Of a DNA stretch of 64,000 nucleotides, positions 16,408-23,284 are shown one piece after another. A program made the position numbers and the translations under genes. Each line of letters begins with the position of its first letter. Position 1 is the stretch's first letter. Below the pieces are notes generated by a model. That model was given only the letters and a program-made list of their open reading frames with translations, ran no database searches and was not told where the DNA came from. Source of the DNA: Brevibacillus ruminantium (GTDB lineage Bacteria; Bacillota; Bacilli; Brevibacillales; Brevibacillaceae); contig NZ_CP098755.1 of the NCBI RefSeq assembly GCF_023746555.1, positions 3,235,001-3,299,000 on the forward strand, in the 5' to 3' direction.

Positions 16408-17124
16408 CTATCGTTTTGGCGCGCGAAAACCTGCCGCTTGTGCTTCCTCCTCCGTTGCAAACCAAACCTCCGCTTTTGTCTGGTCATAATTCCGCGAACC
16501 GGGGACGTGATAGATTTTTTCCCCCTTGGAGTTGATATTGCCTTTAATGAGCTGATCTGGAGATGGTGCTTCCTCCGCCGGAGTGACGGACTTTTCGCTG
16601 GGAGTCCCCGATTTGGCAGATTTCTTCTGTGACGCAGTGTCTTCCTGGTCCTCGAGTCCCCAGAGCCCTCTGTTATTCTCCCGAGCTTCCCGCTCTGCTT
16701 CCAAAAATAGATCTGCTTTGGCAACATTCGGTGGAACCGTCATGATCCGGGCGTACCCATCCCTTACCAGCTTTTCGTTAACGAAGGTGCCGTCAGATAA
16801 ATAGACATAGGCCAGCAGCCGTTTATAACGATCGTAGGGCTCTACATCAAAAACAAGCCGTACCTCTTGGCCTGTCAAAAGTTTTTTGGAAAAATCGCTT
16901 GCTTCCTTGCCATATGGTTCTACCGGATGGTTGGGCTTGACGGTTTCCGGTGTGTCTACCCCAATCAGGCGCACCTTTTCACCGGTGGATATTTCAAACG
17001 TATCCCCGTCCACAACACGGGAAACCGTTGCTGAAATCTCGCCGTTCGCTTTCGGTTGCTCCGGGGCACCGCACGCGTACAGAAAACAGGCAAGAACAGC
17101 GAGCCAGCCAAGAAGGCGTTTCAT
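16408..17124 (-). CDS. Thermonuclease-family (SNase) lipoprotein with C-terminal sunset-type domain
   Basis: 238 residues. The lipobox ACFLYAC places the lipidated Cys at residue ~18. The SNase fold follows (~residues 28-150), with DGDTFEI, the active-site Arg in [34 protein letters not shown], and GYARIM. A charged linker leads to a C-terminal module, [20 protein letters not shown], ending in [18 protein letters not shown]. This matches the small domain often found on Firmicute surface nucleases. It probably degrades extracellular DNA at the cell surface. Confidence 0.88.
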   Translation of the reverse strand: MKRLLGWLAVLACFLYACGAPEQPKANGEISATVSRVVDGDTFEISTGEKVRLIGVDTPETVKPNHPVEPYGKEASDFSKKLLTGQEVRLVFDVEPYDRYKRLLAYVYLSDGTFVNEKLVRDGYARIMTVPPNVAKADLFLEAEREARENNRGLWGLEDQEDTASQKKSAKSGTPSEKSVTPAEEAPSPDQLIKGNINSKGEKIYHVPGSRNYDQTKAEVWFATEEEAQAAGFRAPKR

Positions 17125-17217
17125 TTTTTACTCTCTCTCCTTTATCCTGATGCTGTATACCAGCGTATCCAATGCGGACATCCTGGTCAATAAATTTCCG
17201 GCGAGAATCAGGAATAC

Positions 17218-17250
17218 AAAAAAACGACCCGCTCATTTTAGGTCGTTTTT
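17218..17250 (-). terminator. Bidirectional terminator between a small ORF and the nuclease gene
   Basis: AAAAACGACC and GGTCGTTTTT pair around a 10-base loop; A and T runs on both sides. Confidence 0.85.
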
Positions 17251-17284
17251 CTTTCATGTAACCCGGGCTACCTGCTTCACTTAT

Positions 17285-17389
17285 TTAATCCCGATCACTG
17301 TTAAAGAAGAACAGTAGCACGACCACAACGATAATGATCCACAGTAGATCATCGTTTTCCCGGTCAAAAAAACCATCGAACAACCCCAT
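17285..17389 (-). CDS. 34-residue single-pass membrane peptide
   Basis: The sequence MGLFDGFFDRENDDLLW is followed by a hydrophobic helix (IIIVVVVLLFFF) and NSDRD. AAAGGGGG lies 9 bases before the ATG, and a terminator follows about 35 bases after the stop, so it is a self-contained transcription unit. The pattern of a short acidic head and one helix resembles the small YjcZ-like or sporulation-associated peptides of Bacillales. The function is unknown. Confidence 0.7.
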   Translation of the reverse strand: MGLFDGFFDRENDDLLWIIIVVVVLLFFFNSDRD

Positions 17390-17478
17390 GGTGGAGTCCC
17401 CCTTTCCTTCTCGTTACAGCCTATGCATCAGGCAATCTGGGTGTCAGTCTGGATGAGCCCAAAAGTTGAGAAGCCCGT

Positions 17479-18528
17479 TTAACCCAGCTTGGCGGTAAGG
17501 AGATGGACATAGGTAGTCAATTGCCGAGCCTGGACGGAAAAACCCAGCTCCCGCAAATCTGTCATCAGTTTGGAGCGGTTCGCGTAGTATTCGTCCTCAA
17601 TCTCAGCCACGGCCTCCAAATTTCCTGACAGCCGCAACTCGTGGAGATGGGAGGCGCGCTGCTCATTATCCACAAACATGGAATCCGCAATGATCAGGCG
17701 CCCGCTTGATTTTAAGACCCGTTTGCACTCGGCCAAAGCGAGCGTTTTCTGCTCGTCAGTAAGGTGATGCAGGGCAAGACTCGTCACGACGAAATCAAAT
17801 TGGCTCTCTAAATACGGAAAAGCAAAAAATGAGCCCAGCTTGGTCTCAATTGCAGGATTTTTCTGTTGGCAGACCTTCAGCATTTGCGGCGACTGATCAA
17901 AAGCACACATTTTGATCCCCGCATCGCTGAAGCGTTTAGCCAGATTTCCGGTACCTGTTCCCGCATCCAATCCAAGCTCCTCCGGTAACGGCGCTGTCTC
18001 TTGGAAAGTCTCTTCCAGGATACGCTCGTATTCTTCGTACGGATAAAACCCGCGTGTTTTCTTGGTAACCATCGCATCATACTGGTTTGCAATCTGGTTA
18101 AAATTCCAGCGATCGACCCAATTGTCTCTCATTTGCCGGAGGCGCTTGTTTCCCTCTGCCAATTCAAACAGGGAGGCGGGATCGATCCCCTGGTGCTTCT
18201 TTACACGTCCAATCATTTGCTCGGTTGTCTGGATGACTCTTGAAAGCTCAACCCATCGATCGTACATGCAGGAGCGTTGAATTTCCAGGTAATGAAGCAG
18301 GCTGTCTTCCTCTTGGTCAATCCGCTGCAGGATTTCTCGGATATCTTCAATCGGCATCCCGACTTCTCGCAGCGTGATAATGGTTTGCAGCCGCCAGACA
18401 TCCTCCTGGGAAAAGATTCGATAGCCCGAATGATCAGCTTTTTTGGGAGCGATCAAGCCCTTTTCCTCATAGAAACGTATCGCCCGCGGCGTAATTTGCA
18501 GCCGTTCTGCCATTTCTTTGATTTGCAC
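17479..18528 (-). CDS. MerR-family HTH fused to a class I SAM-dependent methyltransferase
   Basis: GTG 18528 is favoured, with AAAGGAAG just upstream; an ATG 11 codons earlier is the alternative. Residues ~1-70 are a MerR DNA-binding head (KEMAERLQITPRAIRFYEEKGLI), followed by a coiled coil (residues ~75-130). From ~residue 160 there is a Rossmann methyltransferase with motif I LGLDAGTGTGNLAK, the acidic strand-2 end FDQSPQML, and FDFVVTSLALHHLTDEQ. The methyltransferase half resembles small-molecule or quinone-type enzymes. The fusion suggests a regulator whose effector domain binds SAM or a methylatable ligand; this is inference. Confidence 0.85.
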   Translation of the reverse strand: MQIKEMAERLQITPRAIRFYEEKGLIAPKKADHSGYRIFSQEDVWRLQTIITLREVGMPIEDIREILQRIDQEEDSLLHYLEIQRSCMYDRWVELSRVIQTTEQMIGRVKKHQGIDPASLFELAEGNKRLRQMRDNWVDRWNFNQIANQYDAMVTKKTRGFYPYEEYERILEETFQETAPLPEELGLDAGTGTGNLAKRFSDAGIKMCAFDQSPQMLKVCQQKNPAIETKLGSFFAFPYLESQFDFVVTSLALHHLTDEQKTLALAECKRVLKSSGRLIIADSMFVDNEQRASHLHELRLSGNLEAVAEIEDEYYANRSKLMTDLRELGFSVQARQLTTYVHLLTAKLG

Positions 18529-18598
18529 GTGCTTCTTCCTTTCCCAAGGTTCTGCCTTCATTGTAAACCTTACCGTTAGGGAAAGGTAAAGTGCTCAG

Positions 18599-18630
18599 AA
18601 AAAAAGAAGCTGTGCCAAAGCAGCAGCCTC
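18599..18630 (-). terminator. Terminator after the CBS-domain gene
   Basis: On the minus strand GAGGCTG pairs with CAGCTTC (one G-U), followed by seven T. It lies about 40 bases after the CBS gene stop. Confidence 0.7.
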
Positions 18631-18670
18631 TTCATGAATACACCGATTCCCGTGGGCGATCTTCTACCGA

Positions 18671-19114
18671 TTACTGATTGCCGAGCGGCTCTGAAATCTG
18701 CGAGAGAGCTTCCGTAGCCTCGTCGTGGTGAACCTCACGGACAGCCATGTCACCCAACGCGACGATCCCGACCATTTTTCCGTTTTCCACAACAGGCAAT
18801 CGGCGGATTTGGTGCTGGGCCATAATTTTGGCAGCTTCGTCCACAGTCATTTCGGGACGGCCGAGAATAATATCGCGCGTCATCACCGTTTCTACTGCTG
18901 CCGAACCTTCGCGTTTTTCTGCCAGTCCACGGATAACGATATCCCGGTCCGTAATCATCCCGATGACATCATTTTTCTCGTCAACTACGGGGATAACCCC
19001 CACGTTCCAATCGCGCATCTTGCAAGAAACCTCATATACATTATCTTTAAGGGTAACGGTTTCAACATCTTTGGTCATAATTTCACGCAGTGTCCGATTT
19101 TCAACTTTTGCCAT
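18671..19114 (-). CDS. CBS-domain pair protein
   Basis: ATG 19114 has AAAAGGAGGAG before it; the longer open frame upstream reads into non-coding sequence. The 147-residue protein is two CBS domains in tandem: the first with IMTKDVETV, VIPVVDEKNDVIGMITDRD; the second with VMTRDIILGRPEMT, IRRLPVVENGKMVGIVALGD. Such pairs form one Bateman module that binds adenosine nucleotides. It resembles Bacillus YhcV. There is no catalytic partner domain, so a sensory or energy-status role is inferred. Confidence 0.88.
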   Translation of the reverse strand: MAKVENRTLREIMTKDVETVTLKDNVYEVSCKMRDWNVGVIPVVDEKNDVIGMITDRDIVIRGLAEKREGSAAVETVMTRDIILGRPEMTVDEAAKIMAQHQIRRLPVVENGKMVGIVALGDMAVREVHHDEATEALSQISEPLGNQ

Positions 19115-19290
19115 ATTTCTCTCCTCCTTTTCCTGATAACAACTGTAGTTTGTCCTCAGGAAAAAGGTTTCATGCGCATTGGTCAAGCGTTCCATTTTCC
19201 GACTAGGAATGCTTCCGGGCATTGTGGTAAGATGGTAAAGTGGTGTTTCCAAAAGCAGACCACGCAGAGAAACATAAGGAATTATCTTTA

Positions 19291-19330
19291 CAAAAATAAG
19301 ACCGTAGGGTGCGGCAACACCCATACGGTC
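19291..19330 (-). terminator. Terminator of the holin-like toxin transcript
   Basis: GACCGTA-GGGTG (19300-19311) pairs with CACCC-ATACGGTC (19318-19330) with one bulged base. On the minus strand it is followed by TTATTTTTG. No T-run follows on the plus strand, so it stops leftward transcription. Confidence 0.75.
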
Positions 19331-19387
19331 GAAGCGTACAATAGTTGTTCCCCGATGGCGGGGGGCGGCTCTCAACTTTCTTGGCAT

Positions 19388-19428
19388 ACCTCCCGACTTC
19401 TTATGAAGGGGAGGTCATTTCTTTTTAC
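19388..19428 (+). terminator. Candidate terminator of an antisense antitoxin RNA
   Basis: ACCTCCC (19388-19394) and GGGAGGT (19409-19415) pair and are followed on the plus strand by CATTTCTTTTTA. The hairpin overlaps the stop codon of the toxin (19415-19417). It would stop a rightward RNA overlapping the 3' part of the toxin message, as in known type I systems. No promoter for that RNA was firmly identified. Confidence 0.5.
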
Positions 19429-19495
19429 TGGTTGACAGCATCAAGACTAAGGTCCCGAACGCTAGCATCAGACTTAGTGCTTCATATACTGTCAT
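19415..19495 (-). CDS. Putative holin-like toxin (26 residues, type I toxin-antitoxin candidate)
   Basis: The peptide MTVYEALSLMLAFGTLVLML is followed by STSKKK. It matches the small holin-like toxin family (Hol_Tox-like), with the MTVYEALSLM..FG.LV core that recurs in Firmicutes. One hydrophobic helix and a basic tail fit a membrane-disrupting peptide. AAAGGGGGTGAT lies directly before the ATG. A TATACT -10 at 19565-19570 gives a ~60-base leader. Opposed terminators downstream suggest a convergent antisense RNA. The toxicity itself is an inference from the family. Confidence 0.75.
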   Translation of the reverse strand: MTVYEALSLMLAFGTLVLMLSTSKKK

Positions 19496-19564
19496 GCTAT
19501 CACCCCCTTTCCAAAAACGGGGATGAACCGCCACCCTTGAGGAGCGCACCTACTGTAGCTATAG

Positions 19565-19570
19565 AGTATA
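19565..19570 (-). promoter_or_regulatory. -10 element (TATACT) for the toxin gene
   Basis: TATACT on the minus strand about 70 bases upstream of the toxin ATG. No good -35 is visible at 16-18 bases, so the promoter is only tentative. Confidence 0.4.
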
Positions 19571-19685
19571 CCATAAAATGGTAAAGTGGGCATCCGGCTA
19601 GAGACACGACTTATCCATTGCACTCCATGCAAAAACAGACTATCATAAGGAAGTGAATAACTTACCATTTGTAGGAGGAAAATCA

Positions 19686-20030
19686 ATGGTTATCAAGGAC
19701 ACGGGCGTCGGCAACAAAGAAGTCATGCTTGCCGATCTGGATCACTACATGAATGACCTGGGTTTTGTACGAGGAGCTTGGGATTACAAACACGCTACAT
19801 ACGACTATGAACTGAAAGATAAAGGTACCGTTTACTACCTGCGCATCGAAGCGGATGTGATCGAAGGAAAACTGGAAGACAGCCACGCACTGCTCAAATT
19901 GGGCGAACCATACATGGGCAAGCATCTGTTCCCACACGGTCTGGATTACGATTCCCCGATTCCGGATTCGGTTGTACAAACAGCAAAACGGAAGCTGCAA
20001 GTATTGAACGAGAAGCTTACCGCCCTGTAA
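19686..20030 (+). CDS. yugN: YugN-like family protein
   Basis: ATG 19686 has TAGGAGGA just before it. The 114-residue protein is acidic and soluble, with the YugN pattern: VMLADLDHYMNDLGFVRGAW, then YDYELKDKGTVYYLRIEAD, GKLEDSHALLKLGEPYMGKH and a DSPIPDSVVQTAKRKL tail. No biochemical role is known for the family. It is the intact member of a tandem duplication: the second copy at 21505 has lost its start codon and 90 internal codons. The ftsW-like gene follows after 84 bases. Confidence 0.85.
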   Translation: MVIKDTGVGNKEVMLADLDHYMNDLGFVRGAWDYKHATYDYELKDKGTVYYLRIEADVIEGKLEDSHALLKLGEPYMGKHLFPHGLDYDSPIPDSVVQTAKRKLQVLNEKLTAL

Positions 20031-20114
20031 TCTGTAAGAACTCCATCATAAATCGCACACCACCGACAGAGAGGAACCCCCTCTCTGTTTTACGTCAAAG
20101 GGGAGGGTTCTTTG

Positions 20115-21290
20115 ATGAAGACACGGGGAGTCCCTGACTTTCTGTTGTTGTTTTTGACGGCCCTCTTGGTAGGGTTTGGCATCACCATGGTTCTGAGTTC
20201 CAGCTCGATCTTCGCCCTGACAAGCTTTACGGTGAACGGTTGTAAAGTATGCGGCGGTGATGAGCTCTACTTCGTCAAAAGACAGGCCGTATTCTTACTC
20301 GTCGGTACTGTCGGAATGCTCATTACCATGAATATCCCCTTCTCTTTTTACAAGCGTAATTTTCTCTTGATTGCCTTTGTCAGTGTTCTCGCCTTGATTT
20401 TGGTACTGATACCCGGCATCGGTCAAAAGATTCAGGGGGCAAGATCATGGTTTAGTTTAGGACCTGTCAATCTCCAACCGGCTGAGTTCGCCAAATTGGG
20501 GTTAATTCTCTACCTGGCTGCGATCATTTCCAAAAAAGGAGACGGATTCCGCGATTTAAAGAAAGGTCTTCTCCCACCATTAGTGGTCACTGGTATCTTT
20601 TGTGGACTGATTGTGATCCAGCCTGATATGGGAACGGCCGCTATACTTCTGGGAACAGCCGTCATCGTCATGATTTGCGGCGGCGCGCGGCTTAGTCATC
20701 TGTTTTTGCTCGGGTTTCCGACGTCGACCCTCGCATTTATTGCGTACGTCACGACGAAAAACCATGCCTGGGACCGCCTAACTTCTTTCATGGACCCATG
20801 GAGCGACCCGCTGGATACGGGTTACCACATCAAACAATCGCTCATCGCCATCGCTCACGGAGGTTGGACGGGGACCGGATTTGGAAAGAGCATCCAAAAA
20901 TATTTGTACCTTCCCGAAGCGCACACCGACTTTATTTTCGCGGTCATGGCGGAAGAGCTTGGCTTTATTGGGACAACCCTGTTCCTGCTTATTTACCTCC
21001 TGTTTCTTTTGCGCGGCATTCAGATCTGCCTGAAGGTGCAGGACACCTTCGCCAGCTTGGCGGGAATCGGCATTATCAGCATGATCGGGATTCAGGCTTT
21101 CATCAATATTGGCGGCGTTACCGCCACGATCCCATTGACGGGGGTCCCCCTGCCCTTTATCAGCTACGGCGGCTCCTCTTTGCTGGCTATTCTCCTGTCA
21201 ACTGGCATCTTGCTTAGTGTCTCTCGAGAAGTGAGCAGGCAGAAGATAATCGAGCAAGGGCAAAAACAATTACATGCATTAGATAGGTAG
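20115..21290 (+). CDS. FtsW/RodA/SpoVE-family peptidoglycan glycosyltransferase, copy 1
   Basis: 391 residues with ten predicted membrane helices. SEDS-family motifs are present: PFSFYKRN, the SLGPVNLQPAEFAKLGLILY block, QPDMGTA, the extracellular DPLDTGYHIKQSLIAIAHGG stretch with the conserved Asp of DP, YLPEAHTDFIFAVMAEELG, and TGVPLPFISYGGSS near the C-terminus. SEDS proteins polymerise lipid II into glycan strands together with a class B PBP. Unusually, the loop after helix 1 has TVNGCKVCGGDEL with a CxxC pair. It could act in division, elongation or spore cortex synthesis; the sequence alone does not decide. Confidence 0.9.
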   Translation: MKTRGVPDFLLLFLTALLVGFGITMVLSSSSIFALTSFTVNGCKVCGGDELYFVKRQAVFLLVGTVGMLITMNIPFSFYKRNFLLIAFVSVLALILVLIPGIGQKIQGARSWFSLGPVNLQPAEFAKLGLILYLAAIISKKGDGFRDLKKGLLPPLVVTGIFCGLIVIQPDMGTAAILLGTAVIVMICGGARLSHLFLLGFPTSTLAFIAYVTTKNHAWDRLTSFMDPWSDPLDTGYHIKQSLIAIAHGGWTGTGFGKSIQKYLYLPEAHTDFIFAVMAEELGFIGTTLFLLIYLLFLLRGIQICLKVQDTFASLAGIGIISMIGIQAFINIGGVTATIPLTGVPLPFISYGGSSLLAILLSTGILLSVSREVSRQKIIEQGQKQLHALDR

Positions 21291-21302
21291 TAACCAAAGA
21301 AT

Positions 21303-21328
21303 GACCTGCCGTGAGCAGGTCCTTTTTT
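21303..21328 (+). terminator. Terminator after ftsW-like copy 1
   Basis: GACCTGC and GCAGGTC pair, followed by six T. Confidence 0.85.
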
Positions 21329-21504
21329 CATGTCATTCTCACCTACTTGAGCATGTTACAACCCCTATAAGCCCCGCCTAATCCCTCTTCAAAATTCATA
21401 AAAATAGGATATCGGAATAGAGACACGACTTATCCATTGCTCTCCATACAAAAACAGACTATCATAAGGAAATGATTAACTTACCCATTGCAGGAGGATA
21501 ATCA

Positions 21505-21579
21505 ATCGTTAGAAAAGGTACGGGTATCGGCAACAAAAAAGTAATGCTTGCCGATCTGGAGAAGTTTACATCCCTGTAA
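21505..21579 (+). pseudogene. yugN relic with lost start and large in-frame deletion
   Basis: The ribosome site (AGGAGGA) is kept, but the start ATG of copy A is ATC here. The first codons read IVRKGTGIGNKKVMLADL, then jump directly to EKFTSL and TAA, matching the EKLTAL end of the intact gene. Compared with the 115 codons of copy A only 25 remain, an in-frame loss of 90 codons. It cannot make a YugN protein but preserves the spacing before ftsW. Confidence 0.9.
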
Positions 21580-21664
21580 ACAGATCGGGATCTCCATCAT
21601 AAATTGCATTCCACTGACAGAGAGCAAGACCTCTCTGTTTTACGTCAAGGGGGAGGGTTCTCTG

Positions 21665-22840
21665 ATGAAGACACGGGGAGTCCCCGACTTTCTATTGTTG
21701 TTTTTGACGGCCCTCTTGGTAGGGTTTGGCATCACCATGGTCCTGAGTTCAAGCTCGATCTTTGCCCTGACAAGCTTTACGGTGAATGGTTGTAAAGTAT
21801 GCGGCGGTGATGAGCTCTACTTCGTCAAAAGGCAGGCCGTGTTCTTACTCGTCGGTACTGTCGGAATGCTTATTACCATGAATATCCCCTTTTCCTTTTA
21901 CAAACGCCATTTTCTCTTGATTGCCTTTGTCAGTGTTCTCGCCTTATTTTTGGTACTGATACCCGGCATCGGCCAAAATATTCAGGGAGCAAGACGCTGG
22001 TTTAGCTTAGGTCCAGTCAACCTCCAACCGGCAGAGTTCGCGAAGCTGGGGTTAATTCTTTATCTGGCTGCGATCATTTCCAAAAAAGAAGTAGGATTCC
22101 GAGATTTAAAGAAAGGTCTTCTCCCAGCGTTGGTGGTCACCGGCCTCTTTTGTGGACTAATCGTGGTTCAGCCTGATATGGGAACGGCCGCTATTCTTCT
22201 TGGAACAGCCGTCATTGTCATGATTTGCGGAGGAGCTCGGATCGGACATCTGTTTTGGCTTGGGTTTCCGACATCCACGCTCGCTTTCATCGTTTACGTC
22301 ACCACGAAGAACCATGCCTGGAACCGCCTAACTTCCTTCATGGACCCATGGAGCGACCCACTAAATACCGGTTACCACATCAAACAATCACTCATCGCCA
22401 TCGCTCACGGAGGTTGGACAGGAACCGGATTTGGCAAGAGCATCCAAAAATACTTGTACCTTCCCGAAGCGCACACCGACTTTATTTTCGCGGTCATGTC
22501 GGAAGAACTCGGCTTTATTGGGACAACCCTGTTCCTGCTTATTTACCTCCTGTTTCTTTTGCGCGGCATTCAGATCTGTCTGAAAGTGCAGGATACCTTC
22601 GCCAGCTTGGCGGGGATTGGTATTATCAGCATGATCGGGATTCAGGCTTTCATCAATATTGGCGGGGTTACCGCCACGATCCCTCTATCCGGTGTTACTC
22701 TGCCCTTCATCAGTTACGGTGGCTCCTCGTTATTGGTCATCCTTCTTTCTTGCGGGATCCTGCTCAGTATCTCTCGCGAAGTGAGCAGGCAAAAGATAGT
22801 CGAACAGGGACAAAAACATCTGTACACGGAAGCTCGGTAA
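21665..22840 (+). CDS. FtsW/RodA/SpoVE-family peptidoglycan glycosyltransferase, copy 2
   Basis: ATG 21665 with GGGAGGG upstream, exactly as in copy 1; the longer frame upstream is the duplicated non-coding leader. The 391-residue protein differs from copy 1 at about 27 positions by my count (about 93% identity). Differences cluster in the loop around residues 138-165 and at the extreme C-terminus. All SEDS motifs are kept, including the Asp of DP in the DPLNTGYH segment and the CxxC loop. TGVPLPF is SGVTLPF here, a variant seen in FtsW proteins. The gene looks intact and functional. Confidence 0.9.
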   Translation: MKTRGVPDFLLLFLTALLVGFGITMVLSSSSIFALTSFTVNGCKVCGGDELYFVKRQAVFLLVGTVGMLITMNIPFSFYKRHFLLIAFVSVLALFLVLIPGIGQNIQGARRWFSLGPVNLQPAEFAKLGLILYLAAIISKKEVGFRDLKKGLLPALVVTGLFCGLIVVQPDMGTAAILLGTAVIVMICGGARIGHLFWLGFPTSTLAFIVYVTTKNHAWNRLTSFMDPWSDPLNTGYHIKQSLIAIAHGGWTGTGFGKSIQKYLYLPEAHTDFIFAVMSEELGFIGTTLFLLIYLLFLLRGIQICLKVQDTFASLAGIGIISMIGIQAFINIGGVTATIPLSGVTLPFISYGGSSLLVILLSCGILLSISREVSRQKIVEQGQKHLYTEAR

Positions 22841-22850
22841 ATTTAGAAAA

Positions 22851-22878
22851 GACCTGCCGCTCAGAGCAGGTCTTTCTT
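22851..22878 (+). terminator. Terminator after ftsW-like copy 2
   Basis: GACCTGC and GCAGGTC around an 8-base loop, then TTTCTTCT; homologous to the terminator of copy 1. Confidence 0.8.
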
Positions 22879-23208
22879 CTACATGTCGATCCCATCCACA
22901 TGCACATGCACGGCCTCTACATCCAATCCGGTCAAGGTTTCCACCTGATCCTTCACCTTTTCCTGAAGCTCCTGGCAGAGCTCGTGAATCCGTATTCCAT
23001 ACTTGATGGACACGCGCAGTTCGATCGACACCGCACCATCTGCTATTGCAACAAAGATCCCCTTTCCACTGGCACCCAGCTTTTTGGCCAAATCTTGATA
23101 AAATCCTCCGGTGCGCACCGAGACACCGGTGATATCCGCCACTGCTGCTCCTGCAATAACTGCCACTACCTGATCAGCCACCCGGATCTCACCGCGCATA
23201 GTATCCAT
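22879..23208 (-). CDS. Asp23/Gls24 family protein
   Basis: ATG 23208 (MDTMRGEIRVADQVVAVIAG) has GAGAGGAGG 7 bases before it. The longer frame would overlap the 3' end of the upstream gene and bury this site. The 109-residue protein has the Asp23 pattern: AVIAGAAVADITGV, AIADGAVSIELRVSIKYGIRI, and VEAVHVHVDGIDM. Family members are small cytoplasmic proteins linked to envelope homeostasis or, as YqhY/YloU, to lipid metabolism. Which of these applies here is unclear. The ThDP-enzyme gene lies 76 bases upstream on the same strand. Confidence 0.85.
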   Translation of the reverse strand: MDTMRGEIRVADQVVAVIAGAAVADITGVSVRTGGFYQDLAKKLGASGKGIFVAIADGAVSIELRVSIKYGIRIHELCQELQEKVKDQVETLTGLDVEAVHVHVDGIDM

Positions 23209-23284
23209 GGACCATCCTCCTCTCTCTTTACCACTAACCTGCTGCCCACTGATTTTTATCATCGGCATTTTCAGCTCGTGACTT

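Larger units (their letters stand above)
19599..21328 (+). repeat. Tandem segmental duplication, copy A (leader, yugN, ftsW, terminator)
   Basis: Starting with TAGAGACACGACTTATCCAT, the segment matches 21418 onward through the yugN leader, the ends of yugN, the intergenic spacer and all of ftsW. Both copies end in GACCTGC/GCAGGTC terminators. Copy B lacks most of yugN. Confidence 0.9.
21418..22878 (+). repeat. Tandem segmental duplication, copy B (leader, yugN relic, ftsW, terminator)
   Basis: Begins with the same TAGAGACACGACTTATCCAT as copy A at 19599. It retains the leader, both ends of yugN and all of ftsW. Confidence 0.9.

Noticed and set aside
18671-19387. A 238-residue CBS protein with a long N-terminal extension
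   Set aside because: The extension overlaps the toxin-side intergenic region, and a perfect AAAAGGAGG stands before the internal ATG at 19114.
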